A stretch of DNA of 64,000 nt from a bacterium 1XD42-54 (GTDB lineage Bacteria; Bacillota; Clostridia; Lachnospirales; Lachnospiraceae). The notes beneath the pieces are model-generated. The model worked only from the letters and a program-made list of their open reading frames with translations. It was not told the DNA's origin and did no database searches. The stretch covers positions 62,001 to 126,000 of the forward strand of contig RAZH01000010.1 of the NCBI GenBank assembly GCA_003612585.1. Reading direction: 5' to 3'. Both the position numbers and the translations under genes were made by a program. This document shows positions 46,035-55,319 of this stretch, piece after piece. Position 1 is the first letter of the stretch, and each line of letters starts with the position of its first letter.

Positions 46035-47126
46035 TTGCAGAGGAAACCGGGGAAGCCAGACGGGTTTCTGCTTGCTGCCGTGCTGTTTTTGGTGGTTTTT
46101 GGCCTTGTGGTTCTTTACAGTATGAGCGCATACAACGGGCAGGTCAGGTTTCATGACGCTGCCTTTTATTTTAAAAAACAGTTATTCGCAATGGTATTGG
46201 GCCTTGCAGTGATGTATGGTATTTCATCACTGGATTACCATATTTTGATGCGCTTTGCGGTTCCGGCTTATCTTGTTTCGCTGGTTTTGTCCGGCGCAGT
46301 TCTGCTTTTTGGAGACGCGTATAATGGTTCAAGGAGATGGCTTTCCATCGGACCGTTGTCGTTTCAGCCTGCGGAATATGCGAAGCCGGCGGTCGTTCTT
46401 TTGATGGCCGGTGTGGTCAGCCAGATGGACCGGAAAAAGAGCGGACGGCTGATTGGTGCCGTACTGCTTATGGTGCTTCCAGTTGTAGGCCTGGTAGGAA
46501 CGAACAATCTGAGTACGGCTGTTATTATTCTGGGTATTGCCGTGATTATGATTTTTATTTCAAATCCAAGGTATCTGCCGTTTTTGTGGATTTTGCTGAT
46601 GGGTACAGGGTTCCTTGGCATCTTTTTGAGTCTGGAACAGTACCGGTTGGAACGGCTTGCGATCTGGAGAAATCCGGAGCTGTATGAAAAAGGATATCAG
46701 ACGATGCAGGGGCTGTATGCGATCGGCTCCGGCGGACTTTTTGGCCGGGGGCTGGGAAACAGTCTGCAAAAGCTGGGATTTGTTCCGGAGGCACAGAACG
46801 ATATGATTTTTGCAGTGATCTGCGAGGAACTGGGATTTTTCGGGGCGCTGCTTTTGATGTTGCTGTTTTTCTTGCTTTTATGGAGGTTTATGGTAATCGC
46901 GACGCATGCTCCAGATTTGTTTGGTTCGCTGATTGCGGCGGGTATCATGGGACATATTGCGATTCAGGTTATTTTGAACATCGCAGTCGTTACGAATACC
47001 ATCCCGAATACGGGAATCACGCTGCCCTTTATCAGTTATGGCGGTACTTCTGTCTTGTTTTTGCTGGCAGAAATGGGGCTGGCTCTGTCGGTAAGCAGGC
47101 ATTGCCATTATCCAGGCAGGGGATAG
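46035..47126 (+). CDS. ftsW: FtsW/SpoVE-family lipid II polymerase (SEDS protein)
   Basis: SEDS glycosyltransferase that polymerises lipid II, working with a class B PBP. 363 residues with about ten hydrophobic helices. The family core is seen in GFVPEAQNDMIFAVICEELG, and at the end in NTGITLPFISYGGTSVLF. TTG start (46035) follows AGGAAGTGA. Whether it serves division (FtsW) or cortex (SpoVE) cannot be told; both map here in Bacillus. murG, expected next, is not present. Confidence 0.92.
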   Translation: MQRKPGKPDGFLLAAVLFLVVFGLVVLYSMSAYNGQVRFHDAAFYFKKQLFAMVLGLAVMYGISSLDYHILMRFAVPAYLVSLVLSGAVLLFGDAYNGSRRWLSIGPLSFQPAEYAKPAVVLLMAGVVSQMDRKKSGRLIGAVLLMVLPVVGLVGTNNLSTAVIILGIAVIMIFISNPRYLPFLWILLMGTGFLGIFLSLEQYRLERLAIWRNPELYEKGYQTMQGLYAIGSGGLFGRGLGNSLQKLGFVPEAQNDMIFAVICEELGFFGALLLMLLFFLLLWRFMVIATHAPDLFGSLIAAGIMGHIAIQVILNIAVVTNTIPNTGITLPFISYGGTSVLFLLAEMGLALSVSRHCHYPGRG

Positions 47127-47252
47127 CCGGACTGCTTCGAAATTATCTTTTGCAAAAGAGCATGCAACAGATGGTAGCAAAATTTTTTCCGGTGCATATA
47201 CTGAGGTATATGGTGTTTTGCCGCATTTGGACGGCAAAAAGAAAGCCGGGGG

Positions 47253-48521
47253 ATGGACTTGAGCTATCTGGAAATTAGGGGAGGAGTTCCACTTTGCGGA
47301 GAGGTGAAGGTACAGGGCTCCAAAAACGGTGTACTTCCGATACTTGCGGCCTGTATGCTGGGTACGGGAGTTTGTGTTATTGAAAACTGTCCTTCGATCA
47401 GGGACGTAAACGATACACTTGAGATTATGAAAATGCTCGGATGCCGAGTGGAACAGTACGCAGGAACGGTCCGGGTGGATGCATCTGAAGTATGCCGGTA
47501 TGAGATTACGGCTATGGAAGCTGCAAGAATCCGTTCTTCTGTCTTGTTTTTAGGCGCACTTCTTGGTAGAATGAAAAAAGCAGTGCTTCCGCTTCCGGGA
47601 GGCTGCGCGATCGGTGCAAGACCGATTGACCAGCATCTTTGGGCACTTGCACATCTGGGAGCAGAATTTTCAGGAGAGACGCGGATTGTGGCCAGCGCGG
47701 AGGAACTGCACGGAGATATCGTATCCCTTCCGTTTCCAAGTGTGGGAGCAACGGAAAATACGATACTTGCGGCTGTGTGTGCCAGTGGGGAGACATTGAT
47801 TGAAAATGCAGCCAGAGAGCCGGAGATTGATGAGCTTTGCGAATTTTTAAATTGTCGTGGAGCCAGAATAAACAGAGAAGAAAACGGCAGCATCCGAATT
47901 TGCGGGGGAATACCGCTTGGACCGGTTTGTTACCGGATGAAGGCGGACCGTATTGTGACGGGTACTTATCTTCTGGCAGCTGCGGCAACCGGAGGTATGG
48001 TCAGAATCGTAAACGATGATGCCTCGCGTCTGGGAATGCTGACGGAGGTTTTGGACCAGATGGAAGTGAGTATTTCATGCAGGGAAGGGGCTGTGTGCCT
48101 GGATGCACAGCATGTTTCGGAGAGCCGCGTATGCGCGGTACCGTATCTTGAGACGGCCCCGCATCCCGGGTTTCCGACGGATTTGCAGTCTCCTTTGATG
48201 GCAGCTCTGTGCAGGGCCAGAGGGAGAAGCTGTATCTGCGAGAAAGTTTTTGAGAACCGCTTCTGTACGGCAGACGAATTGAAAAAGATGGGTGCAAAAA
48301 TAGAAATACAGGGCAGCCTTGCAGTGATTGACGGTGTGGCGCAGCTTCACGCAGGGACGCTCGTCCCGCCGGATCTTCGGGGTGGGGCGGCGCTGGTGAT
48401 TGCGGCACTTCAGGCAAAAGGGAGTACAGTAATCAGTGATATGACTTATATAGACCGTGGTTATGAGGCAATTGAGCGGGATTTGGCCCGACTGGGGGCG
48501 GACATCAGAAGGTACAGGTGA
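47253..48521 (+). CDS. murA: UDP-GlcNAc 1-carboxyvinyltransferase
   Basis: First committed step of peptidoglycan precursor synthesis; uses PEP. 422 residues with the two-domain EPSP-synthase-like fold: GSKNGVLPILAA at the start (Lys/Asn pair), the catalytic Cys in LPGGCAIGARPIDQHL (the residue hit by fosfomycin), and FPTDLQSPLMAAL. A start at ATG 47253 touches the GGGGG site; TTG 47259 would have a better distance. The 126-bp gap before it holds a small perfect hairpin TTTTGCCG/CGGCAAAA (47216-47239) without T-run. Its place in the dcw cluster, where murG/murB are usual, is known in some Clostridia. Confidence 0.95.
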   Translation: MDLSYLEIRGGVPLCGEVKVQGSKNGVLPILAACMLGTGVCVIENCPSIRDVNDTLEIMKMLGCRVEQYAGTVRVDASEVCRYEITAMEAARIRSSVLFLGALLGRMKKAVLPLPGGCAIGARPIDQHLWALAHLGAEFSGETRIVASAEELHGDIVSLPFPSVGATENTILAAVCASGETLIENAAREPEIDELCEFLNCRGARINREENGSIRICGGIPLGPVCYRMKADRIVTGTYLLAAAATGGMVRIVNDDASRLGMLTEVLDQMEVSISCREGAVCLDAQHVSESRVCAVPYLETAPHPGFPTDLQSPLMAALCRARGRSCICEKVFENRFCTADELKKMGAKIEIQGSLAVIDGVAQLHAGTLVPPDLRGGAALVIAALQAKGSTVISDMTYIDRGYEAIERDLARLGADIRRYR

Positions 48522-48525
48522 AAAA

Positions 48526-49686
48526 ATGGGCAGAATAAACAAAAGAAAAAGACGACTTATCAAGCTTGCAGTGGTGGCGCTGCTCTTCCTGCTTTTTTTA
48601 GGAGTGATGTTTTTATTTCAGGTAAGAAAGGCAGATGTATATGGCAATACGCGTCATTCTTCACAGGAGATTACAGCTGGACTGGGAGAAGGGGCGCTTG
48701 GGAAGAATACGCTGTATTTGCTCTGGAAGTACAGAGAGGGTGGAATCCCGGATTCGCTCCCGTTTTTGAGCTCTTTGCACGTACAGATGAAATCCCCGTC
48801 TCATCTTGAAATACAGGTGACGGAAAAAGATCTGGCCGGATATATTGATCAGAATGGATATGTGTATTTTGATCAGAGCGGCGTGATACTGGAGATGACA
48901 GATGAGCTGTATGGGGGCGTTCCGATCATTACGGGAGCCAGCGTGGGGGAAGCAGTTCTTTATCAGAAGCTTCCGACCAGCAGCAGTGCGCAGCTACGTA
49001 CAATCCTCAGCCTGACCCAGCTTCTTTCCTATCATGAGGTGGATGCTACTGAAATCCGCTTTGGAGACAACATGGATATTACTGTGTTTATCGGGCAGGT
49101 GGAAGCGGAGCTTGGGCAGGATGAATACCTGGAAGAAAAAGTGGCAAATATGAAAAAAATTCTTCCTCAGCTTGAAGGTCAAAGCGGTACGCTGCATCTT
49201 GAGAATTTTACAGGACGCAATGAAACCGTATCCTTTACCCCTGGCGGCAGCGCTCATACTTCAGGAGTGGCAGGTGGCCAGAGTGAGTCGGATGCGCAGG
49301 AACCGGAAACCGCAGAAGGCGGAGACCAACAGGATACGCAGGAGCCTGGAACCGTGGAAGGTGGAAATGATCAGGATACACAGGAACCAGGAGCACCGGA
49401 AGACGGAGACGATACAGGTACACAGGAACCAGGAGCACCAGAAGGCGGAGACAACACGGGCACACAGGAGCCGGATGCGTCGGAGCCGGACGATGTGGGA
49501 ACTATTTATCCGATGGTCTTTAATTCATCCGGAACACTGGTTTACAATGTACATGTTTCCAATGGAACGGTGGTGGATGCAAACGGGAATGCCGTACCTG
49601 GCTGCTATGTGAATGAAAACGGCCATGTAGTGGATGCATATATGAATGAATTTGATCCTACAACAGGAGAATTGATCCAGAATTGA
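48526..49686 (+). CDS. divIB: DivIB/FtsQ cell division protein with long repeat tail
   Basis: Bitopic division protein that joins FtsL. About 386 residues: basic cytoplasmic N-terminus, helix (AVVALLFLLFLGVMFLF), POTRA domain (VRKADVYGNTRHSSQEI), beta domain to about residue 245, then an acidic linker of 14-residue units (QEPGAPEDGDDTGT) and a C-terminal 50-residue segment with DANGNAVPGCYVNENGHVV. ATG 48526 follows the murA stop by 4 bases; AGGTG precedes it. The repeat linker and terminal segment are extra to Bacillus DivIB. Confidence 0.88.
   Translation: MGRINKRKRRLIKLAVVALLFLLFLGVMFLFQVRKADVYGNTRHSSQEITAGLGEGALGKNTLYLLWKYREGGIPDSLPFLSSLHVQMKSPSHLEIQVTEKDLAGYIDQNGYVYFDQSGVILEMTDELYGGVPIITGASVGEAVLYQKLPTSSSAQLRTILSLTQLLSYHEVDATEIRFGDNMDITVFIGQVEAELGQDEYLEEKVANMKKILPQLEGQSGTLHLENFTGRNETVSFTPGGSAHTSGVAGGQSESDAQEPETAEGGDQQDTQEPGTVEGGNDQDTQEPGAPEDGDDTGTQEPGAPEGGDNTGTQEPDASEPDDVGTIYPMVFNSSGTLVYNVHVSNGTVVDANGNAVPGCYVNENGHVVDAYMNEFDPTTGELIQN
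49297..49476 (+). repeat. 42-bp tandem repeat in divIB
   Basis: CAGGA(A/G)CC(A/T/G)GG-type unit starts at 49297, 49339, 49381, 49423 and 49465, exactly 42 bp apart. Each copy encodes 14 residues of the form QEPGxxExGDxxxT. Length differences between strains would keep the frame. Confidence 0.9.
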
Positions 49687-49709
49687 TTCCTGGCAAAAAC
49701 AAGTAGAAC

Positions 49710-49750
49710 AACCCTCTGGGCCTGTAAAAACAAGGCTCAGAGGGTTCATT
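49710..49750 (+). terminator. Rho-independent terminator ending the dcw cluster
   Basis: AACCCTCTGGGCC (49710 on) pairs with GGCTCAGAGGGTT (ends 49746), one mismatch, short A-rich loop, followed by CATTATTTT. Confidence 0.88.
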
Positions 49751-49904
49751 ATTTTCTCAGAGGACCGCATCATAAAGGCTTTCCGTGACAGAGAAGCGTA
49801 TATGGCTATTTGAAACAGGGCAGAGTTACACTGGAAAATTGTAAAATTGATTCCTTTTCGGTTTGCCTGGAGAAAAGAAACGTGCAAAAACATAAAAATG
49901 GTAC

Positions 49905-49933
49905 TTGATAAATTCTGAATTTACTTATATTAT
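49905..49933 (+). promoter_or_regulatory. Promoter of ftsZ
   Basis: TTGATA (49905-49910), 17-bp spacer, TATTAT (49928-49933). Independent ftsZ transcription fits the terminator upstream. Confidence 0.75.
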
Positions 49934-50037
49934 AAAAGATAGTATGGTAGCAAGGGCGAAAGTACGCAATTTTACCGTAATTATGAAAGAGACACCCATG
50001 CCTGGGAGAGCGCCTGCTACAAAAAGGAGGAAATTCG

Positions 50038-51204
50038 GTGTTAGAGATTATGTCAAATGAAACGGAATCCGCTGCAAAGATTATTGTAATCGGAGTCGGT
50101 GGGGCCGGGAATAATGCAGTAAATAGAATGGTTGAAGATACAATTGGAGGCGTTGAGTTTATTGGCGTAAATACAGATAAACAGGCACTGTTGCTTTGCA
50201 AGGCGCCTACGACGATTCAGATCGGAGAGAAAGTAACAAAAGGACTTGGAGCAGGTGCCAAGCCGGAGATTGGTCAGCAGGCTGCAGAAGAGAGTGCGGA
50301 AGAGATTCGTCAGGCAGTTCAGGGAGCAGATATGGTATTTGTTACCTGTGGTATGGGAGGCGGTACCGGTACCGGTGCAGCTCCGGTTGTGGCAGGAATT
50401 GCCAAAGAGATGGGTATCCTGACTGTTGGAGTAGTGACCAAGCCGTTTCGATTTGAGGGCAAGGTACGTATGAACAATGCCGTGAATGGTATCGAACGGC
50501 TGAAGAACAATGTAGATACGCTGATTGTAATACCGAATGACAAGCTTCTGGAGATCGTTGATCGTCGGACGACGATGCCGGAATCGCTGAAGAAAGCGGA
50601 CGAAGTACTGCAGCAGGCAGTTCAGGGTATTACTGACCTGATTAATCTGCCGGCATTGATCAACCTGGACTTTGCAGATGTTCAGACTGTTATGATCAAC
50701 AAGGGTATTGCGCATATCGGTATCGGACAGGCAAAGGGAGACGACAAGGCTCTGGAGGCAGTAAAACAGGCCGTTTCCAGTCCGTTGCTTGAGACGACGA
50801 TCGAGGGAGCATCCCATGTGATCATCAACATTTCCGGTGATATTTCTCTCGTTGATGCCAATGATGCGGCAAGCTACGTGCAGGAGATGGCAGGCGAGAA
50901 CGCAAATATTATTTTTGGTGCGCTGTTCGACGATACATACGCAGACGAAGCCAGCGTAACCGTTATTGCTACCGGATTGGATGACAAGAATGAAGTAAAA
51001 GAGGAAGCTCCAAAGAAGAGAAGTGTTCCGGAATTCAATTTTGCAAGAAGTACAAGTATGCCTTCTGCGCCGACTTCGGTTCCGAGAACTCCGACGACCC
51101 CGTTGCGCGCGCCACAGCTCAATGCGCTGAACACAACGCGTAAGCCGGAAAGCAAGGTACCGGAAAGAGATATTCAGATTCCGGATTTCCTGAAGAGAAG
51201 CTAA
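50038..51204 (+). CDS. ftsZ: Cell division GTPase FtsZ
   Basis: Tubulin-like GTPase that forms the division ring. 388 residues: [13 protein letters not shown], the GTP signature [11 protein letters not shown] (near residue 105), TKPFRFEG and [10 protein letters not shown] (synergy loop). After the core comes a Pro/Thr/Ala-rich linker and the C-terminal peptide [11 protein letters not shown] that binds partner proteins. GTG 50038 lies 7 nt after AAAGGAGG. It stands alone, with its own promoter and terminator, and no ftsA next to it. Confidence 0.97.
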   Translation: MLEIMSNETESAAKIIVIGVGGAGNNAVNRMVEDTIGGVEFIGVNTDKQALLLCKAPTTIQIGEKVTKGLGAGAKPEIGQQAAEESAEEIRQAVQGADMVFVTCGMGGGTGTGAAPVVAGIAKEMGILTVGVVTKPFRFEGKVRMNNAVNGIERLKNNVDTLIVIPNDKLLEIVDRRTTMPESLKKADEVLQQAVQGITDLINLPALINLDFADVQTVMINKGIAHIGIGQAKGDDKALEAVKQAVSSPLLETTIEGASHVIINISGDISLVDANDAASYVQEMAGENANIIFGALFDDTYADEASVTVIATGLDDKNEVKEEAPKKRSVPEFNFARSTSMPSAPTSVPRTPTTPLRAPQLNALNTTRKPESKVPERDIQIPDFLKRS

Positions 51205-51247
51205 GAGGCGGACTTTTTAGGGACGAATCTTTCTACAGAACAATAAT

Positions 51248-51310
51248 AATGCCGATATTTTAAAGGATTTTCCAGCATGTGAGGGCCTTTAAAATACCGG
51301 CATTTTTTAT
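51248..51310. terminator. Bidirectional terminator between ftsZ and aroE
   Basis: AATGCCGATATTTTAAAGG (51248-51266) pairs with CCTTTAAAATACCGGCATT (51286-51304) with a single mismatch, followed by T-rich sequence; A-rich sequence precedes it, so it can serve both convergent genes. Confidence 0.92.
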
Positions 51311-51356
51311 ATTATTGCGAGAACTGCTCTTTGTTCTTAAATATGGATTCTTTCTC

Positions 51357-52226
51357 TCAGGAAAAGAATTTTCTGCGGATTTCTTCCACCGGCATATCCT
51401 GGCCGGTCCAGATGCGGAAAGCGGCGGCTCCCTGATAAAGGAGCATATACATGCCATTGAAGGTTTTGCAGCCGGTGGCCATAGCATCCTGCAAGAGGCG
51501 CGTGCAGCGTGGATTGTAAATAATATCAGAGACGAGCAGTTCTGTGTGAAAACAGGATAGGTCCGGTACAGGTGTAATGTTGGTGTCCGGAGCCATGCCG
51601 ATGGAGGTTGCATTCGCAAGCAGTGTGCTGTTTGCGATACGGTTTCTGACTGCATCGTGATCAGCCATATCGGTAAGGTCAGCATGGCAGTCCGTATTTT
51701 CCGTGATCTGCCTTACTAGACGTTTGGCGTTTTCCCAGGAGCGTCCGCGGCGGTTTATGATATGTAGTGCGGGAACACCGTCGAGTGCGGCCTGAATAGC
51801 AATGGAGGAAGCCGCACCGCCTGCTCCGAACAAAGTCATGGCGCCGCTTTTGACATTGTAGCCGGTATCCTGTAAAGAACGCATGTAGCCGATTCCGTCC
51901 GTGTTGTGGCCGATCAGGCATCCGTTTTCATTTTTGACAGTATTCACAGCTCCGATCATGCGGGCTGCTGGAGAGAGGTCATCGAGAAACGGAAGAATCC
52001 GTTCTTTATCCGGCATCGTGAGATTAAAGCCGTAAACGTTCATTTCTTTTAAGGTCTGTACCATATTCCGGAGATCTGCATGTCTGGTATCAAAGCAGAG
52101 GTAAACACAGTCAAGCCCGAGAAGGCGGAACGCCTCGTTGTGCATCATGGGTGAGATACTGTGTGCAACCGGTGTGCCGAGCAGACAGCCGAGTCTGGTG
52201 TGTCCTGTAATGATCTGGTCGGTCAT
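51357..52226 (-). CDS. aroE: Shikimate dehydrogenase
   Basis: NADPH-dependent step of the shikimate route. 289 residues: substrate-binding N-terminus (LGTPVAHSISPMMHNEAF), the catalytic Lys region (MNVYGFNLTMPDKERIL, where the usual NVTxPxK is NLTMPDK), HNTDGIGY, and the nucleotide-binding GAGGAASSIA. ATG is preceded on the minus strand by AGGAGG. The only intact minus-strand gene in the window. aroD is encoded 1.4 kb away on the other strand, with an RsmH-like gene between them. Confidence 0.93.
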   Translation of the reverse strand: MTDQIITGHTRLGCLLGTPVAHSISPMMHNEAFRLLGLDCVYLCFDTRHADLRNMVQTLKEMNVYGFNLTMPDKERILPFLDDLSPAARMIGAVNTVKNENGCLIGHNTDGIGYMRSLQDTGYNVKSGAMTLFGAGGAASSIAIQAALDGVPALHIINRRGRSWENAKRLVRQITENTDCHADLTDMADHDAVRNRIANSTLLANATSIGMAPDTNITPVPDLSCFHTELLVSDIIYNPRCTRLLQDAMATGCKTFNGMYMLLYQGAAAFRIWTGQDMPVEEIRRKFFS

Positions 52227-52414
52227 GAAAGTCCTCCTGATAAATAAAATTCGGTGTGTATTCTGGTAAAAAGTACAAGTCTGCTACAATTTTAAAAGGT
52301 TTGGGAAAAAGAGTCAATCCTGTTCCTATTTTTTTGCGGGTATGGTATGATAGAAACCATGATTTATGGGCAATAGCAATCGGAAAAGAAAAGGAAAGGA
52401 ACAGGGCCAATTCA

Positions 52415-53494
52415 GTGAAGGATGAAAATTTGACGGGGCAGGCCCCGATGCATAAAAGACGGGTGCGGTACAGCGGGACGCACCCGAAGACATTTCAGGA
52501 AAAATATAAGGAGCAGAATCCGGAAAAGTATGGCGATACAGTTGAGAAGGTGATTCGCAAGGGAAGCACGCCGGCCGGCATGCATCTTTCGATCTGCGTG
52601 CAGGAGATTCTGGATTTTCTTCAGATTCAGCCAGGGCAGAAGGGACTTGACGCTACGCTCGGTTATGGGGGACATACGTCGCATATGTTGCAATGTCTGA
52701 AAGGACAGGGGCATGTGTACGGACTTGATGTTGATCCGATAGAGATAAAAAAGACGAAAGAGCGATTGGAAGCTCAGGGATTTGGGGAAGATCTTCTGAC
52801 CATACGTCAGCTGAATTTTGCGAATATTGATCAGCTTACGCAGGAGGCAGGGCGTTTTGACTTTGTGCTGGCAGACCTGGGTGTTTCTTCGATGCAGATT
52901 GATAATCCGGAGAGAGGGTTTACATACAAATACGAAGGGCCGCTGGATCTGCGCCTGAATCCGGAAATGGGGATTTCAGCGGCCGAGCGGCTCGACGGCA
53001 TTTCCGCCGGGGAGCTGGCCGGAATGTTTGAGGAAAATGCGGACGAGCCGTATGCGGACGAGATTGCGCGGGAGATTGTCAGACGCAATCGGCGGGGGGC
53101 AAAGATTAAGACAACAACACAGTTAAAAGACGCGATCACGCAGGCGCTTTCTTTTTTGCCGCCAGGGGAGCAGAAGGAGGCTGTGAAAAAATCGTGCCAG
53201 CGCTGTTTTCAGGCGCTGCGTATTGATGTGAATCAGGAGTTTGAGGTATTGTACAGTTTTTTGGAGAAGCTCCCAGGGGTGCTTGCACCGGGTGGGCGAG
53301 TGGCAATCCTAACGTTTCACTCCGGGGAAGACCGGCTTGTAAAACGGTTTTTCAAAGAGGGAAAACAGCAGGGCCTTTACAGTGCAATATCAGAAGAGGT
53401 TATCCGGCCTACCGCACAGGAATGTGCAAGGAATCCGCGGGCGCGCTCCACAAAAATGCGTTGGGCGATCCGGGCGGCAGAGGAGGAAACCTGA
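52415..53494 (+). CDS. Second, divergent RsmH-like methyltransferase
   Basis: About 359 residues with clear kinship to RsmH: GLDATLGYGGHTSHM (SAM loop), YGLDVDP, LADLGVSSMQIDNPERGFTY, FQALRIDVNQEFEVL, and NPRARSTKMRWA. Yet key positions differ from the standard copy at 37910: PLDLRLNP for [21 protein letters not shown] for [11 protein letters not shown], and a 60-residue N-terminal extension (HKRRVRYSGTHPKTFQEKY). It may act on another site of rRNA or on another RNA. Start is uncertain: GTG 52415, TTG 52430 (after AAGGA) or ATG 52448. TATGAT at 52346-52351 may be its promoter -10. Function beyond RNA methyltransfer is not known to me. Confidence 0.8.
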   Translation: MKDENLTGQAPMHKRRVRYSGTHPKTFQEKYKEQNPEKYGDTVEKVIRKGSTPAGMHLSICVQEILDFLQIQPGQKGLDATLGYGGHTSHMLQCLKGQGHVYGLDVDPIEIKKTKERLEAQGFGEDLLTIRQLNFANIDQLTQEAGRFDFVLADLGVSSMQIDNPERGFTYKYEGPLDLRLNPEMGISAAERLDGISAGELAGMFEENADEPYADEIAREIVRRNRRGAKIKTTTQLKDAITQALSFLPPGEQKEAVKKSCQRCFQALRIDVNQEFEVLYSFLEKLPGVLAPGGRVAILTFHSGEDRLVKRFFKEGKQQGLYSAISEEVIRPTAQECARNPRARSTKMRWAIRAAEEET

Positions 53495-53627
53495 GATAAA
53501 AGCCAGGCGGACTTGATGAAGGGAAAATGCAAAAAGATATGCACCGGAAATACAGAAGCCATGGTAAAAAGAGAAGAGCAAATAAAACAGAAGCATGGAA
53601 ATACGGAGAATTTCAGGAGAGAAGAGC

Positions 53628-54392
53628 ATGAGGAGAATCGTAAAGATCAGGGAAACGGTATTGGGGGACGGGGTTCCCAAAATCTGTATTCCTGTCACAG
53701 CAGCGAATCAGACAGAGCTGCAGGAACAAGTAAGAAAGGCACTGGATGGGCCATGTGATTTACTGGAGTGGCGTGCAGACTTTTTTGGAACCTGTGATGC
53801 GGCAGAGATACAAGCGCAGATGTTTGCAGATACGCTTAAATTTTTGCGCGCAGAAATAGGGGAGCGTCCGCTTATTTTTACCTTCCGGACAAAAGAAGAG
53901 GGCGGGGAACGCAGTGTCACACCGGAAGCCTATAAAGAACTAAACCTTTCAGTGGCATCGACCGGTCTGGCAGATCTGATTGATGTTGAGCTGAATCGGG
54001 GCGAAGCACTTCTTACGGAGCTTACAGGGAAACTTCATGAAAAGGGAATGGCCGTTATCGGTTCGTTTCATGATTTTACAGGGACGCCTTCGCAGGAGAA
54101 AATCACAGAGATTCTTTGCCGCATGCAAAATTGTGGTGTGGATCTCACAAAAGCGGCTGTGATGCCGAAATCAGAACCGGATGTGCTGGCGCTTCTTTCT
54201 GCCAGTGTGGAGATGAAGATGAAATATGCCGACCGGCCATTTATCACGATGTCGATGGGGCGTCTCGGGGCGGTGAGCCGACTGGCTGGCTCCCTGACCG
54301 GTTCTGCCCTCACCTTTGCGACAGCAGGACGGGCCTCTGCGCCCGGACAACTTGCTGCAGCGCAGGTTGCAGGATTGCTGCCACAGCTGTAG
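53628..54392 (+). CDS. aroD: Type I 3-dehydroquinate dehydratase
   Basis: Third step of the shikimate route, by a Schiff-base Lys. 254 residues from ATG 53628 (after AGGAGAG). Motifs: CIPVTAANQTEL, LLEWRADFF, GSFHDFTGTP (catalytic His) and DLTKAAVMPKSEPDV (catalytic Lys). The alternative start at 53595 has a poorer ribosome site. Together with aroE it forms a split aromatic pathway pair in this area. Confidence 0.94.
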   Translation: MRRIVKIRETVLGDGVPKICIPVTAANQTELQEQVRKALDGPCDLLEWRADFFGTCDAAEIQAQMFADTLKFLRAEIGERPLIFTFRTKEEGGERSVTPEAYKELNLSVASTGLADLIDVELNRGEALLTELTGKLHEKGMAVIGSFHDFTGTPSQEKITEILCRMQNCGVDLTKAAVMPKSEPDVLALLSASVEMKMKYADRPFITMSMGRLGAVSRLAGSLTGSALTFATAGRASAPGQLAAAQVAGLLPQL

Positions 54393-54420
54393 CGAAGCAT
54401 TCTTTCCGAAGCCTCATAAG

Positions 54421-54496
54421 TGTCGGAACACGTCGATGAAAATAGCAAAAACGCGCCCTGGATTTGACAAAAGAAACACCCTCTGCGGAGTATACT
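54421..54496 (+). promoter_or_regulatory. Spo0A-type promoter of the spoIIG operon
   Basis: TTGACA (54464-54469) and TATACT (54491-54496) are 21 bp apart, too far for normal sigma-A use. The Bacillus spoIIG promoter has the same feature (22 bp) and needs Spo0A~P. An 0A-box-like TTTGTCAAAT (minus strand, 54471-54462; 9 of 10 to TTTGTCRAAA) overlaps the -35, and TGTCGGAA lies at 54421-54428. Confidence 0.75.
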
Positions 54497-54526
54497 GGTA
54501 ACAGTTGCTGCCGCAGGGGGTGTTTT

Positions 54527-55318
54527 GTGTATTATGAGTTTTACATAGATCAGTTTTTTTTAGAGCACCTGCTTATCGGATATTTGTTGCTGCGTCTGAC
54601 TGCGAAAATCGGACGGCAGACGATATCGTGGAAACGACTTTTGGGAGGCAGCTTCATAAATACAGTACTAATGCTGCTTGCTGTTTTGGCGGGGAATTTC
54701 TGGTGGTACTTAGTGGGAATGGTACTTGTCGGTTCCTGGGTATTTCGCGGAAAATCGCGCAGAACAATTGCCGGACAAACCGGTCTGTTGTTTTTTGTGA
54801 CAGTCTGTTTTGGAGGGGCAATGGAAGCACTCCTTGTGCTTTGGAGGGTTCCGGTGCTGATAGCCGGCGCTGTGGCTGCCGTTTATCTGGAGTGGGCGCA
54901 GCGCAGCCATGAAAAACAGAAGCTGGATCTCGTACGGATGGCACAGGTGGAGCTTACGTTTCGGGGGAAATGTATCACAGTGGCAGCACTGATTGATACC
55001 GGAAATCAGCTGACAGAGCCGCTAACCGGAAAACCGGTCAGTATTATAGAGGAAAAAACAGCGTGTTCTTTGCTGGGAGAACATTGGGAAAAACACCGCG
55101 GGTTTTATCTGATCCCATATCACAGTATTGGAAAGAACAAAGGCTGGATGAGAGGCGTCACAATCGACGGGATGACCATAATGAGGGGAGAAGCCAGGGA
55201 ATCGTTTTCGAATCCGATCCTGGCACTCTATGATGGCAGGCTGAGCGCCAAAAAGCAGTATGGGATGATTCTTCATCCGCAGCATACAGTACCTGGAAGA
55301 AAAGAAGGAGGAATGTGA
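54527..55318 (+). CDS. spoIIGA: Sigma-E processing peptidase SpoIIGA
   Basis: Membrane aspartic protease that removes the pro-sequence of SigE when the asymmetric septum forms. About 263 residues: five hydrophobic helices in the N-terminal half, then a cytoplasmic protease part with the Asp motif [18 protein letters not shown] (Asp near residue 157). GTG 54527 lies 6 nt after GCAGGGGG and gives the standard start [13 protein letters not shown]. sigE follows at once. The upstream promoter is of Spo0A type. Confidence 0.92.
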   Translation: MYYEFYIDQFFLEHLLIGYLLLRLTAKIGRQTISWKRLLGGSFINTVLMLLAVLAGNFWWYLVGMVLVGSWVFRGKSRRTIAGQTGLLFFVTVCFGGAMEALLVLWRVPVLIAGAVAAVYLEWAQRSHEKQKLDLVRMAQVELTFRGKCITVAALIDTGNQLTEPLTGKPVSIIEEKTACSLLGEHWEKHRGFYLIPYHSIGKNKGWMRGVTIDGMTIMRGEARESFSNPILALYDGRLSAKKQYGMILHPQHTVPGRKEGGM

Positions 55319-55319
55319 A

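Larger units (their letters stand above)
49687..50037 (+). other. 351-bp region between divIB and ftsZ
   Basis: It holds the divIB terminator (49710-49750) and an ftsZ promoter (49905-49933). About 100 nt of leader lie between that promoter and the ftsZ start, with a small CCC-ATGCCT-GGG hairpin near 49995. No gene is seen; ftsA, often here, is missing. Confidence 0.7.

Noticed and set aside
50053-50817. Minus-strand open frame of 254 residues over ftsZ
   Set aside because: Shadow of ftsZ; composition rich in Cys/Asn/Leu without motif.
53513-53758. Short plus-strand frame before aroD
   Set aside because: Overlaps aroD in another frame and lacks a ribosome site; Lys/Glu-rich chance frame.
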